Source: Gammaproteobacteria bacterium
GTDB taxonomy: Bacteria; Pseudomonadota; Gammaproteobacteria; GCA-001735895
Direction: 5' to 3'
Assembly (NCBI GenBank): GCA_029862005.1
Contig: JAOTYD010000016.1
Coordinates: forward strand, 1-64,000
DNA length: 64,000 bases
The position numbers and the translations under genes were made by a program. The number at the start of each line of letters is the position of its first letter. Positions within the stretch are counted from its first letter, which is position 1. Of this stretch, positions 26,636 through 36,295 are shown piece by piece. Under the pieces are notes generated by a model, which ran no database searches, was not told the origin of the DNA, and was given only the letters and a program-made list of their open reading frames with translations.

Positions 26636-27549
26636 GTTTCGTCGCTCTTGTGTGGTACGCGTGCTGTCGGCACCACTCTCGAAGCGCCTTCACAATGCTG
26701 GTGCTGATCGTCGAAGAAAATGTGCGGCGAAAAGGACTCCAGAATCTTATGCTTGGGTACGCCGCCGAGGAAAAAGGTTTCATCGATACGAACATTCCAG
26801 GTACGCAGGGTTCTTATCACCCTTTCATGGGCAGGACTGTTGCGTGCCGTGACCAGGGCGGTGCGAATCGGCGGGATCTTCTGGGTCGTACTATTGACCA
26901 GGTCGAACTGCAAAAACGACAGCGTCTTCAGCAACTTTGCGAACGGACCCTCTGGTAGCGGTTTTTCAGCATTTAACTTTTCATGCTCAATGAAAGCCTC
27001 GAGTCCCTGCTGCTGATAAATCATTTCAGATTCCTTGGAAAACAGAACGGCGTCTCCGTCGAAGGCAATCCTGATCTGCTCGAGCGGGTCGGTTTGATTG
27101 CGGCTCGGGCCGTCATAAATCAGTCCCGCAGCTACATTGGATTCGACTGCCGCCTGCACGTCTTCTTCGGTGGCTGACAGGAATAAATCGACCTCAAAGG
27201 CGTTGAGATACTTGGCCACGGGTTCCCCGCCAGTAAATGCGGCGCGGGTAATGTCGAGCCGGTAACTGTCGATCGAGTTGGAGATGCGTAAGCTGGTGTC
27301 GGCCGAGTTGCGCGAAATGATAACGACCTCGGTTCGCCGAACCCCGGCCTCGAGTTCATTGATACGCAGGATAGCTTCAATCAGCGCAAACCCGGTGCCC
27401 GGTTTCAAGATGTCGTTTTCATGCTCCAGCTGGTATCGGCAGTACGCCTCGAGACCTTCTTTCTCATATATTTCATTCTCTAGACTGAGGTCAAACAGGG
27501 CGCGCGATGATACGCCGATGACGAGGTAGTTAGTTAGATCGTAGGGCAT
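26623..27549 (-). CDS. 5'-nucleotidase, cytosolic cN-I (NT5C1) family
   Basis: The 308-aa protein follows the bacterial family related to cytosolic 5'-nucleotidase 1: VIGVSSRALFDLSLENEIYE, then the HAD-like segments VVIISRNSADTSLR, ISNSIDSYRLDITRAAFTGG, RIAFDGDAVLFSKESE and FLGGVPKHKILESFSPHIFF followed by DDQ. It would release nucleosides from monophosphates; the substrate cannot be told. Its ATG shares one base with the argA stop (TGATG), so the two are translationally coupled. Confidence 0.85.
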   Translation of the reverse strand: MPYDLTNYLVIGVSSRALFDLSLENEIYEKEGLEAYCRYQLEHENDILKPGTGFALIEAILRINELEAGVRRTEVVIISRNSADTSLRISNSIDSYRLDITRAAFTGGEPVAKYLNAFEVDLFLSATEEDVQAAVESNVAAGLIYDGPSRNQTDPLEQIRIAFDGDAVLFSKESEMIYQQQGLEAFIEHEKLNAEKPLPEGPFAKLLKTLSFLQFDLVNSTTQKIPPIRTALVTARNSPAHERVIRTLRTWNVRIDETFFLGGVPKHKILESFSPHIFFDDQHQHCEGASRVVPTARVPHKSDETKTA

Positions 27550-28850
27550 CAGATTGACTTCAACAGGATCTTGGATCTCCGCTCCGGATTGTATCTGGCA
27601 AGCCTGGCCTCGGGTAACTTGAAATCCCCGGATTCGACAAAACCATGCTCGATAAACCAGTGCGACGTACGGGTGGTCAGCGTGTAGAGTTTCGATATTC
27701 CTGATTTCGAGGCACGGTCTTCGGCAATCTGCAGCAACTGGTTACCTAAGCCCGAACGCTGGTAGCTTTCATGAACTGCAAGACAGGCGATTTCAGCTAT
27801 CCCCGCACTGCTGTCTGGTATACAGGCAATGCAGGCGATGATCATGCCGTCTTTTTCGATGACCTGGAAATGCGAGATTTCGAGTTCAATTTGTTCACGC
27901 GACCTGGCGACGAGCACACCACTGGATTCGTGCGGCTCGATCAGGCTCAGGATTCCGCCAACATCGTCAATACTCGCTGCCCTGCTACCTTCGTAGAACA
28001 AGTTGGTTACCATGATCCCGCAGCCATCGCGCGTGAATAATTCCAGCAACAGGCCGCCATCGACACCTGGATCGATCAGGTGTACCCGTTTAACCTGCGC
28101 CTGGATTGCGTGGATTGCCTGACGTAACAGGCTTCTCAATTCGTTCGGAGTCGCGGGGTCTTGCAGCATCGAATCGCATTCGCTGGTGGAAAGGGTGCTC
28201 GCCGGTGCTTCTCCGTCGGCAATATCCTGCTGAATATAAATAAGCTTGTCCGCTTTAAGTGCCCGCGCGACTTCGCCGGCAAGTTCCTCGGCGGGTAAAT
28301 TAAAAACCTCGCCAGTGCGCGAGTAGCCAAGATTCGATAGCAGTACCACGTGATTGAGCGCGAGCAGTTCGTTAATTGCGTCGTGCTTGATATCGCGCAC
28401 CTTGCCGGAGTGCTGCATATCAATCCCGTCGATCACCCCGAGCGGCATGCCGGTAACAAAATTGCCGCTAACCAGCGAAAGTTCCGAACCGGACATGGGG
28501 GTATTGGGCAGTCCCGTCGATAACTGGGCTTCGAATACAGTCCTGACTTCATTAATCGCCTGTATGACAAATGGCATCACAGCCGTGTCGGTAATTCTGA
28601 TGTTGTGGTGGAAACCGGATTCAAGTTTGTTTTTGGCGAGGTGTGAATCGATGCTGCTACGGCTACCGAGAAGTATCACCAGCTTGATACCAAGATGATT
28701 CAGCAGGGCGATATCATGCACCAGGCCAATAAACCGGTCTGAATAAATGACTTCGTCCGAAACCATGATGACGAAGGTTTTTTTACGGTGCGCCTTGATG
28801 TAGGGCGCGGCACCACGAAACCACTGCACGTAGTCCTGCGTATTGCTCAT
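27549..28850 (-). CDS. argA: N-acetylglutamate synthase (amino-acid acetyltransferase)
   Basis: ArgA acetylates glutamate with acetyl-CoA, the first step of arginine synthesis. The 433-aa protein joins an amino-acid-kinase-like regulatory domain (YVQWFRGAAPYIKAHRKKTF to about residue 285) to a C-terminal GNAT domain (IAEIACLAVHESYQRSGLGN followed by QLL). Length and layout match the classical ArgA that arginine inhibits. With argJ also present, it likely replenishes the acetyl cycle. Confidence 0.96.
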   Translation of the reverse strand: MSNTQDYVQWFRGAAPYIKAHRKKTFVIMVSDEVIYSDRFIGLVHDIALLNHLGIKLVILLGSRSSIDSHLAKNKLESGFHHNIRITDTAVMPFVIQAINEVRTVFEAQLSTGLPNTPMSGSELSLVSGNFVTGMPLGVIDGIDMQHSGKVRDIKHDAINELLALNHVVLLSNLGYSRTGEVFNLPAEELAGEVARALKADKLIYIQQDIADGEAPASTLSTSECDSMLQDPATPNELRSLLRQAIHAIQAQVKRVHLIDPGVDGGLLLELFTRDGCGIMVTNLFYEGSRAASIDDVGGILSLIEPHESSGVLVARSREQIELEISHFQVIEKDGMIIACIACIPDSSAGIAEIACLAVHESYQRSGLGNQLLQIAEDRASKSGISKLYTLTTRTSHWFIEHGFVESGDFKLPEARLARYNPERRSKILLKSI

Positions 28851-28929
28851 TGCTGCTGATATCCGCTAAACTCGATCTGCACTATAGTACATTCACGGAA
28901 GCTAACAAAGACCGTAAAGGGATTTCCCG

Positions 28930-30126
28930 ATCAACATCGAATCCAAACCAGTCAACACGCATCACCTTCAGCAACAGGAACTTGTTGCCTTTCTCTATAA
29001 TCGTTTTCGCTTCGGTATTTTTATTACCCTTTTTGTTTCAGCGCTGGCATCGGCGCTGGCCTATATAGAACTCGAAATTCAGGGTCGAGAGCACTGGGTT
29101 ATCGGCTGGTTCGTGCTGTTGTGCCTGGTAATGCTGGGCAGATGGTGGTTGCTGCAAAAATTTTTGAGCATGCGCAATAAGGCTTATTTCCCTTACCAGC
29201 AATGGCACGACTGGTTTTTGATCGGTGTCATCGCCGCGGGTTTGATGCTGGGTTGTGGCGCGGCCTTATTGATGCCCTACATTACGACCAACATACAGAT
29301 AATACTGCACGCGATGTTGCTGACGATGTGTGCCGGGGCCATCGCCTATCTTTCAACCTCCTTGCGCGCATACATCGCTTACATGATTACAATCATGCTG
29401 CCGGTGACCATCTGGTTGTTCCTGCAAATGAATACTGGCAGCTTTGTCCTCAGTTCCCTGTACCTGTTTTTCATGATTGCAGGATTTGTGAGCGTCAAGC
29501 GGATGCATGAGTTGGTCAATGATGCGTTGTATTACCGTTATGACAATGAAACCCTGATCGAAGACTTACAGCGCCTGCTCGAGTCGGTTTCGAAAACAAA
29601 TAAGGCACTGGAGAAAATATCGACCACTGACGAGCTCACGGGCGTGTCGAATTATCGTGCCTTTCGGGTTTACCTCGAAGACGTCTGGCGTCAATACCAG
29701 GGTACTAACATACAGGTTTCACTGATCAAACTTAGTATTGATCATTTTCACGAATTTAATGAACACTATGGCCAGGAAGCAGGGGATCAGTGCCTGCGCC
29801 GGGTTGCGGGAATGCTGGACAATCTGATTTTACAGCCGGATCAAATGATAGCGCGCCTGCACGGTGCGGAATTCGCGGTATTACTGCCCGGTATGAGTGG
29901 TGACAACGCTCGCCAGGTAGCGCTCGAGTTCATGCAAAACCTGGCGCAGCAAAAAATCGAGCATGTGAAGTCTGCGACGCAATCGTTTGTGACAATGAGC
30001 GTGGGGCTCGGCAGCCAGGCGGTGAGACCAGAATCTTCCGCGCGCGAATTACTGGTTAGATCTGATACCGCGCTCAAGCTGGCCAGTCAGCGTGGTCGCA
30101 ACCGCCTCGAAGTTCTCGACGGCTAG
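28930..30126 (+). CDS. Membrane protein with degenerate GGDEF domain, probable ATC start
   Basis: The product has about six membrane helices then a GGDEF fold ([32 protein letters not shown]). The signature is HGAEF instead of GGDEF, with the metal-binding acidic residue replaced by Ala, so cyclase activity is doubtful. The first usual start in frame is GTG 29113, inside a hydrophobic stretch without ribosome site. The frame stays open and protein-like back to 28918 ([18 protein letters not shown] is a good first helix) but has no ATG, GTG or TTG. AGGGA at 28918-28922 sits 7 nt before ATC 28930, proposed here as the start (398 aa). The 3' end overlaps argF by 4 bp. Confidence 0.7.
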   Translation: MNIESKPVNTHHLQQQELVAFLYNRFRFGIFITLFVSALASALAYIELEIQGREHWVIGWFVLLCLVMLGRWWLLQKFLSMRNKAYFPYQQWHDWFLIGVIAAGLMLGCGAALLMPYITTNIQIILHAMLLTMCAGAIAYLSTSLRAYIAYMITIMLPVTIWLFLQMNTGSFVLSSLYLFFMIAGFVSVKRMHELVNDALYYRYDNETLIEDLQRLLESVSKTNKALEKISTTDELTGVSNYRAFRVYLEDVWRQYQGTNIQVSLIKLSIDHFHEFNEHYGQEAGDQCLRRVAGMLDNLILQPDQMIARLHGAEFAVLLPGMSGDNARQVALEFMQNLAQQKIEHVKSATQSFVTMSVGLGSQAVRPESSARELLVRSDTALKLASQRGRNRLEVLDG

Positions 30127-31034
30127 AATCCGGGTTTGAGCAGGAATTCGAGCAGTGCTTTCTGGGCATGCAGACGATTTTCCGCTTCCTGCCAAATGAC
30201 GGATTGCGGGCTGTCCAGAACCTCGGCAGTGACTTCCTCTCCCCGGTGGGCCGGCAGGCAATGCATAAAGAGTGCATCTCCATCAGCCTGTGCCATGACC
30301 GACCGATTAACCTGGTAGGCAGCGAAAGTCGCGGCGCGTTGCTGTTGTTCCTCCTCCTGGCCCATGCTGGCCCAGACATCGGTAACGACCAGGTCAGCAT
30401 CCCTGGCAGCCGCTTCGGCAGAATCATGAAGCGTTACCGACGCACCGCCACTTTGCACCAGTTCATCGACCGGCTCGTGCCCCGGTGGGCAGGCAATCCT
30501 GAGCGAGAAACCGAATCTAAGCGCCGCGTTGATATAGGAATGGCACATATTATTACCGTCCCCGATCCAGGCAACGCTGGCCCCGGCAATATCGTCGCGC
30601 TGCTCGAACCAGGTTTGCATGTCGGCTAACAGCTGGCAAGGGTGTAACAAGTCGCTGAGACCGTTGATAACGGGTACACGCGAGTTTTGTGCCAGTTTTT
30701 CGATGCGATCATGGCCAAAGGTACGAATCAGAATACCGTCGACCATGCTCGATATGACGCGGGCACTGTCTTCGATCGGTTCTCCGCGACCCAGGTGGCT
30801 GTCTCGCGGTGACATGAAGATCGCGTGACCGCCAAGCTGGTACATGCCGGCCTCAAACGAGACCCGGGTGCGAGTCGAGGATTTTTCGAAAATCATCGCC
30901 AGCAGTTTTCCGTTCAGCGGTGTATGCCGGGTACCCTGCTTCAGTTTCTGCTTGACCTCGATCGCGTGTGCGATTAACGCCCGCAGTTCGTCGCCACTGA
31001 AATCCAGCAAGCTTAAAAAATGGCGCGTCGACAT
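30123..31034 (-). CDS. argF: Ornithine carbamoyltransferase
   Basis: It makes citrulline from ornithine and carbamoyl phosphate. The 303-aa protein has the carbamoyl-phosphate motif SSTRTR in [20 protein letters not shown], the [11 protein letters not shown] segment and the ornithine site [12 protein letters not shown]. It follows argD by 4 bp on the same strand. Carbamoyl phosphate would come from carAB at 50.5 kb. Confidence 0.97.
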   Translation of the reverse strand: MSTRHFLSLLDFSGDELRALIAHAIEVKQKLKQGTRHTPLNGKLLAMIFEKSSTRTRVSFEAGMYQLGGHAIFMSPRDSHLGRGEPIEDSARVISSMVDGILIRTFGHDRIEKLAQNSRVPVINGLSDLLHPCQLLADMQTWFEQRDDIAGASVAWIGDGNNMCHSYINAALRFGFSLRIACPPGHEPVDELVQSGGASVTLHDSAEAAARDADLVVTDVWASMGQEEEQQQRAATFAAYQVNRSVMAQADGDALFMHCLPAHRGEEVTAEVLDSPQSVIWQEAENRLHAQKALLEFLLKPGF

Positions 31035-31038
31035 GCCT

Positions 31039-32211
31039 CTACTCCGTGAATTGGTTGATGCAGGTGATCAGCTTGTCCGCGATCTCGCCGGTTTGCATTT
31101 CGCTGAGGATTAACGGCGGTAGCAGGCGGATAGTCCGCTCGGCAGTTACATTAATCAGCAATCCCTGTTGTAACGCCTGTGCCACCAGGGCCTGGCAAGG
31201 AATTCTCATTTCGACTGCCATCAGTAATCCGAGGTGGCGCACTTCCTGCACCTGCCGGTTTTCGAAAAGACCTTGCTGCAGGGCATTGAACAGCTGCGCT
31301 CCGCGTTGTGCCGCGTTATCGGCAATCTTGTTTTCGAGCATGCTCGTCAGCACGGTATAGGCTGCGCGACTGGCCAGCGGATTGCCGCCAAAAGTGGACC
31401 CGTGGTTGCCGGGCTGGAATACTTCGGCTGCTTTTCCCCGCGCGATGCATGCTCCAACCGGGACGCCGTTACCGAGTGCCTTGGCGAGCGTCATGACATC
31501 GGGAAGCACGGGTTCGTGCTGGTGGGCAAACATCTTGCCGCTGCGCGCCATGCCGGTTTGTACTTCGTCCAGCATCAGCAACCAGTTGTTTTGATCGCAT
31601 ATTTTACGCAGTGCAACCAGGTAACCAGAGTCAGGAATCACGATGCCGGCTTCACCCTGTACCGGTTCAACCAGTATTGCGACCACCTTCCGATTATTTT
31701 CCGCGATAGCTTCAAGTGCGGCAATGTCGTTGTAGGGAGCGCGCACAAAACCGGAAACCAACGGCTCGAAGCCCGCCTGCACCTTGCGACTGCCGGTGGC
31801 GCTGAGCGTAGCCATGGTGCGACCATGAAAGGCATTCTGCATCACTACTATGTGTGGATCCTTGATGGTTTGTTGATGTCCATACAGGCGCGCTAGCTTG
31901 ATCGCCGCCTCGTTGGCTTCGGCGCCGGAGTTGGCAAAGAAAACCCGGTCCATTTCTGTAGCAGCACACAGCAGGTCGGCAAGTCTGGATTGCCAGGTGA
32001 TCGAGTAGAGGTTTGATGTGTGCAGCAGGGTTGCCGCCTGTTCCTGGATCGCTGCGGTCAGGGGCGGGTAGTTGTGGCCCAGGTTGGTGACAGAGATGCC
32101 GCAAAGCGCATCCAGGTACTGTTTACCATCAGAGTCCCAGAGGTAGCAGCCGTCGCCGTGGGTAAAATTGACGGGCAGGGACCGATAGGCATTGATCAAA
32201 TGGTCTGGCAT
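31039..32211 (-). CDS. argD: Acetylornithine aminotransferase
   Basis: This PLP enzyme forms N-acetylornithine; many also accept succinyldiaminopimelate. The 390-aa protein shows [46 protein letters not shown] (PLP-binding Asp) and [14 protein letters not shown] with the Schiff-base Lys. It starts at ATG 32211 and precedes argF in an argDF operon. Confidence 0.95.
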   Translation of the reverse strand: MPDHLINAYRSLPVNFTHGDGCYLWDSDGKQYLDALCGISVTNLGHNYPPLTAAIQEQAATLLHTSNLYSITWQSRLADLLCAATEMDRVFFANSGAEANEAAIKLARLYGHQQTIKDPHIVVMQNAFHGRTMATLSATGSRKVQAGFEPLVSGFVRAPYNDIAALEAIAENNRKVVAILVEPVQGEAGIVIPDSGYLVALRKICDQNNWLLMLDEVQTGMARSGKMFAHQHEPVLPDVMTLAKALGNGVPVGACIARGKAAEVFQPGNHGSTFGGNPLASRAAYTVLTSMLENKIADNAAQRGAQLFNALQQGLFENRQVQEVRHLGLLMAVEMRIPCQALVAQALQQGLLINVTAERTIRLLPPLILSEMQTGEIADKLITCINQFTE

Positions 32212-32277
32212 TTGCTGGCTGCGTGAAAAAAACGCTCAAACATACAGTGATTTTCATCGAATACAAGCCTTTGAAGT

Positions 32278-32304
32278 AAAAAAAAGCCCCATATTGACGG
32301 GGCT
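32278..32304 (-). terminator. Intrinsic terminator of the PuuD-like gene
   Basis: On the minus strand AGCCCC-GTCAATAT-GGGGCT is followed by seven or more T residues. It lies 26 bp after the PuuD-like stop and 67 bp before argD, so the two are separate transcripts. Confidence 0.9.
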
Positions 32305-32329
32305 TCGGTTTATGCAGGAATGCCGGCGC

Positions 32330-32941
32330 TTAAAACAGCATGCCATGCCCCTGGGCAGTCATGGCGAATAGCATCGGAATCGATAACAGTGTATTGGTAC
32401 GCGAGGCCATCAAAGCCACGGTTTTAGCCTTGGCGATAACATCGGCTTCGTGGGTCTGCCCGTCGAGGCCAAGAATCTTTTTCTGATTCGGCCAGATCAG
32501 CACCCAGACATTGAACAGCATAATCGTGCCTAGCCAGGCACCCATGCCAATAGTCTGAAATCCTTCCGCAAACGTGAAGGCGGCGACAACACCCGAGCCT
32601 TCGCCGCCATGCATGGCTTCGAGCGCCATCGCGCCCGTGAGCCAGGTCCCGATGGCAGCCCAGCGAAACCAGAGCAGTGCGCTTGGCGCGACATATTTAT
32701 TGATTGCAGCAGGCCCCGGGCCTCCGCTGTCGGCCTCGGACAGCGCCTTGGCAACACCGGGTACCTGGATAAAGTTGAAGTAATACAGTAAGCCTATCCA
32801 GGTGATACCAACCAGGACGTGCATCCAGACCCAGAATTGCCAGGGATTCACGGTACCCGTTGTGCCCAGGATGAACATGAGCACGAATGCCAAAACAAAA
32901 CCGGAGATAATCGTACCCGGTATCGATTTTAATGGATTCAT
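32330..32941 (-). CDS. PuuD-like membrane protein (urate oxidase N-terminal domain type)
   Basis: The 203-aa integral membrane protein has about five helices with conserved WVWMHVLVGITWIGLLYYFN, FRWAAIGTWLTGAM, IMLFNVWVLIWPNQKKI and SRTNTLLSIPMLFAM. These match the N-terminal membrane part of urate hydroxylase PuuD (Urate_ox_N). The cytochrome c half of PuuD is absent, and no purine genes lie nearby, so a urate role is not supported. Stand-alone versions are common and uncharacterised. Conserved His and Trp residues would allow haem binding, but that is a guess. Confidence 0.75.
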   Translation of the reverse strand: MNPLKSIPGTIISGFVLAFVLMFILGTTGTVNPWQFWVWMHVLVGITWIGLLYYFNFIQVPGVAKALSEADSGGPGPAAINKYVAPSALLWFRWAAIGTWLTGAMALEAMHGGEGSGVVAAFTFAEGFQTIGMGAWLGTIMLFNVWVLIWPNQKKILGLDGQTHEADVIAKAKTVALMASRTNTLLSIPMLFAMTAQGHGMLF

Positions 32942-32998
32942 TGATGACTCCCGATTATAAACGATTAGAATACGGGGCCCGGTAACGATGTTCTGACC

Positions 32999-33026
32999 TT
33001 GCCCGCCACACGCGGCGCAGTATAAG
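32999..33026 (+). promoter_or_regulatory. Candidate sigma-70 promoter of the amidotransferase gene
   Basis: TTGCCC (32999-33004) and TATAAG (33021-33026) are spaced 16 bp apart, about 70 bp before ATG 33100. Placed by consensus only. Confidence 0.4.
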
Positions 33027-33099
33027 GACTTTCAGTATGGGGTGCAATGCATGGTTGGACGCAACCCTTGTCGGGAAATGGTATTTATTGTGAGGTTTT

Positions 33100-34878
33100 A
33101 TGTGCGGTTTATTTGGTGCCCTGAGTTTCGACGGTAGCTCGATAAATCCCGACTATGCGAGCAGTATGTCGGCCAGGGTTGCGCAACGTGGTCCGGATGA
33201 TAAAGGCGAATTTTTCGATGGCCCGGTCATGCTGGGACATCGTCGGTTGGCAATAATCGACTTGTCAGAGGCGGGACATCAACCGATGCTGGATGCCAGC
33301 AGGCGCTACGCGATCGTCTTCAATGGGACCATCTATAACTACCCGGAGTTACGCGAAGATCTCATTGCACGAGGTTACCGCTTTAATTCCCACAGCGATA
33401 CCGAAGTTATTGTCAATGCTTACGCCTGCTGGGGTGACGCCTGTGTCGAGCGATTACATGGCATGTTTGCATTTGCGATCTGGGATTCGAGACGGCAGAA
33501 CCTTTTCCTGGCGCGAGATCGCATGGGAATCAAGCCGCTTTATTACGCGCTTGCACCGCAGGGTTTCTATTTTGCTTCGAATCCGCAGGCCTTGCTTGCA
33601 ACCGGTTTATTTTCGACCGGGATCGATCCGGTCGGGCTGCATCACCAACTGAGTTTGCATGCCGTGATACCCGCGCCGCGAACGCTGCTCAAATCGATCA
33701 GGAAATGTCGGCCCGCCTTCTCTATGAATGTAACAGCGGAAGGTAAGGTGACCGACGAGCGTTACTGGAACCTGCTGGCCAGGCGGCCCGCAAAGCCGAT
33801 GTCAGACGAGGAATGGACGCAGGCAATCCACGATTCGTTAATGCAGGCGGTCAAGAAACGACTGACCATCGCCGACGTGCCGGTCGGCGTGCTGCTTTCC
33901 GGCGGCCTCGATTCCAGCCTGCTGGTGGCCCTGCTCGCCGAGGCCGGACAGCGGGACATCCGCACCTTCAGCATCGGTTTCGAAGACCAGCCCGAAGAAA
34001 GAGGCAACGAGTTTGAATTTTCCGATCCGGTTGCCGAGCGCTACGCCACCGATCATGAAAAATTCCTGATTCCCAATGCCGACGTGCTAACCCGTCTGCC
34101 GGAAGCGGTTAACGCGATGGCGGAGCCCATGTTTGGTCAGGATGCGGTCGCCTTTTATCTGCTTTCCGAACAGGTTTCAAAATCGGTAAAAGTAGTACAA
34201 AGCGGCCAGGGTGCGGACGAGGTCTTTGCCGGTTACTTCTGGTACGCGCAAATGTGGGCCGCCGAAGGAAACGCGCTGAATCGATTTTCTAACCATTACA
34301 TTGATCGTGACCATGACGAGTTCTGCGATACGGTAGCAGCAGCTTACCGGGGCGAGGACCATACCGCTGCACTCATCGAAGAGTTTCTGAATACCGATCA
34401 GGCAGACAATTTTCTGGATGCCGTGTTGCGCTTTGACGTGACCACGCTGGTCGTCGACGATCCGGTCAAGCGGGTTGATAACATGACCATGGCCTGGGGG
34501 CTAGAGGCACGTGTTCCGTTTCTCGACCATCATCTTGTCGAACTGGCGGCGTCCTGTCCCCCCGAGCTTAAGCTGAAGCATGACGGCAAGGGGGTGCTCA
34601 AGGAAATCGCGCGCGGCCGGATTCCGGATGCCGTGATCGATCGGCCGAAGGGTTACTTTCCGATGCCGGCATTAAAATATGTCAGGGGTGACTTTTACCA
34701 GTTCATGGCGGACACGCTGAATAGCCAGCGCAGCCGGGAGCGGGGATTGTTTAACCGGGAATACATTGATCGATTGCTGGCAGAGCCCGAGCAGCATTTC
34801 ACGCGTTTGAACGGCAGTAAACTCTGGCACAGTGCCTTGCTTGAGTATTGGCTACAGCAACATGTCGATTCCGTCTGA
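33100..34878 (+). CDS. Asparagine synthase-family amidotransferase, N-acetylglutaminylglutamine type
   Basis: The 592-aa enzyme has the Ntn glutaminase domain with catalytic Cys2 (MCGLFGAL), RGPDDKG, GHRRLAIIDLS and FNGTIYNY, then the ATP-pyrophosphatase domain (GVLLSGGLDSSLLVALLAE, QSGQGADEVFAGY). The C-terminal half (RFDVTTLVVDDPVKRVDNMT, RPKGYFPMPALKYVRG) matches the amidotransferase of the osmolyte N-acetylglutaminylglutamine amide pathway better than AsnB. The usual partner, a GNAT/ATP-grasp NAGGN synthetase, is not adjacent; grxD follows. Plain asparagine synthetase is the alternative. Confidence 0.82.
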   Translation: MCGLFGALSFDGSSINPDYASSMSARVAQRGPDDKGEFFDGPVMLGHRRLAIIDLSEAGHQPMLDASRRYAIVFNGTIYNYPELREDLIARGYRFNSHSDTEVIVNAYACWGDACVERLHGMFAFAIWDSRRQNLFLARDRMGIKPLYYALAPQGFYFASNPQALLATGLFSTGIDPVGLHHQLSLHAVIPAPRTLLKSIRKCRPAFSMNVTAEGKVTDERYWNLLARRPAKPMSDEEWTQAIHDSLMQAVKKRLTIADVPVGVLLSGGLDSSLLVALLAEAGQRDIRTFSIGFEDQPEERGNEFEFSDPVAERYATDHEKFLIPNADVLTRLPEAVNAMAEPMFGQDAVAFYLLSEQVSKSVKVVQSGQGADEVFAGYFWYAQMWAAEGNALNRFSNHYIDRDHDEFCDTVAAAYRGEDHTAALIEEFLNTDQADNFLDAVLRFDVTTLVVDDPVKRVDNMTMAWGLEARVPFLDHHLVELAASCPPELKLKHDGKGVLKEIARGRIPDAVIDRPKGYFPMPALKYVRGDFYQFMADTLNSQRSRERGLFNREYIDRLLAEPEQHFTRLNGSKLWHSALLEYWLQQHVDSV

Positions 34879-34964
34879 ATAAAGGCGAAACCTGATTTCC
34901 CTGCTTGAAAAAAACGGTTATGATAATACTTTAGTAATTTACTTGGTTATTTTTGAGGTATTCA

Positions 34965-35291
34965 ATGGACGTCCTGGAACGTATTAAGCAGCAAGTCGAA
35001 ACCCACCCGGTCATCATCTACATGAAGGGTACCCCGCAGCTGCCCCAGTGTGGCTTTTCAAGCAGGACCGCCGAAGCGCTTAAGTCCCTCGAGATCGAGT
35101 TCGCCTATGTCAACGTGTTATCCGATCCGGAAATTTTCCAGAATCTGCCAAGGTTTGCTGACTGGCCGACCTTCCCTCAGGTTTATGTAGACGGGGAATT
35201 GATTGGAGGTTGTGATATTACGCTCGAGATGCACGAAACGGGTGAGTTAGAAAAACTGACCAGGGCAGCACTCGAAAATAAGGCAAGCTAA
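34965..35291 (+). CDS. grxD: Monothiol glutaredoxin Grx4 type
   Basis: The 108-aa CGFS-class glutaredoxin handles [2Fe-2S] clusters. It shows VIIYMKGTPQLPQCGFSSRT with the CGFS site, WPTFPQVYVDGELIGGCDI and the family C-terminus. ATG 34965 follows TGAGG with 6-nt spacing; an in-frame TTG (34953) upstream overlaps this site. It lies 86 bp after the amidotransferase. Confidence 0.95.
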   Translation: MDVLERIKQQVETHPVIIYMKGTPQLPQCGFSSRTAEALKSLEIEFAYVNVLSDPEIFQNLPRFADWPTFPQVYVDGELIGGCDITLEMHETGELEKLTRAALENKAS

Positions 35292-35333
35292 CCAGCCAAG
35301 TTCACAATAAATCCACGCCGCAGAGGGACTTTC

Positions 35334-36245
35334 TCAGCTCGCACGGTTGATGGGTTGGCAGGCCTGGTGTGCCAGTTTGATGATTTCCGATACCGAGGGC
35401 GCGGAGTCTATTCCGTGGCCGTGCCACACACCAATCGAAATATCCAGCTGCTTCCCCTGGTCGGTGGCTTGCATCGTGTGTCGCTTGATGCTTCGAATCA
35501 GGCGATCAAACAGGTCTGGATTAAAGATTTCAGGATCCTGAAACTGCACCGAAACCGCGAAGGTATTAATATTGAATCGCGATACCATATCCATCGGTCG
35601 CAGCGACAGTTGGATCGAATTGGCGATCGTCTTCAAGGTTCCAAGGCGCAGCTCATTGTTGGGCGAACTGACCTCGATCAAACCCAGGCCAAGCCCGCCG
35701 CCACGCGTATTGCAATGCTCGATTAAGGATTCGATATGCAATTCGAGCTGTGCCCGATTCGGCAGGCTAGTCTCTGGATCCAGCAGGCTGTATTGCTTGA
35801 CGCGCAGGAACTGGCTGCTGAGGTTGCGCATGCGCTCGCGCACCTCATTTTGCTGGTAGGCATTTCTGCCGGCACCAAAAACGCGGGCCGCGAGTTCGAA
35901 CTGGTTTGCCGACTTGGATATAAAATCATCAACCCCGCGGTCAAAGGCAACCACGATGCTCGAAGCGGTATCTTCCGCGGTCAGCAATACGATGCCTGTA
36001 TAGCGATCATTATTTTCGTCCCAGCGACGAACCAGGTCGGTCATCTCGAGACCGTTCATGCCTGGCATCCAGAAATCAGCCAGCACCACGTGGGCACGCC
36101 TCTGGTTCAGTAGATACAGTGCTTCGTCTGCAGACGAAGCGGTGCGTATGTCGGTGAATCCGGATTTGCCGAGACCGGATTTAACCACTTCGCGGCTAAA
36201 CTGCAGGTCATCAACGACAATGATGGAGAGGTCTTCTTTGCGCAA
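35334..36245 (-). CDS. Response regulator with degenerate GGDEF output domain
   Basis: The 303-aa protein joins a receiver (LSIIVVDDLQFSREVVKSGL, phospho-Asp in VVLADFWMPGMNG, Lys in DDFISKSANQ) to a GGDEF-like domain (SLLDPETSLPNRAQLELHIE). Its signature reads FNINTF in place of GGDEF, so it cannot be a cyclase; it may bind a partner or nucleotide. The only in-frame start is TTG 36245 with no clear ribosome site. Two TATACT-like hexamers lie about 25-40 bp upstream. No cognate kinase is adjacent. Confidence 0.82.
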   Translation of the reverse strand: MRKEDLSIIVVDDLQFSREVVKSGLGKSGFTDIRTASSADEALYLLNQRRAHVVLADFWMPGMNGLEMTDLVRRWDENNDRYTGIVLLTAEDTASSIVVAFDRGVDDFISKSANQFELAARVFGAGRNAYQQNEVRERMRNLSSQFLRVKQYSLLDPETSLPNRAQLELHIESLIEHCNTRGGGLGLGLIEVSSPNNELRLGTLKTIANSIQLSLRPMDMVSRFNINTFAVSVQFQDPEIFNPDLFDRLIRSIKRHTMQATDQGKQLDISIGVWHGHGIDSAPSVSEIIKLAHQACQPINRAS

Positions 36246-36295
36246 GGCTTGAGACGGATGATTTTATTAAGCCGGAGTATAGAGTATATCTTTCA

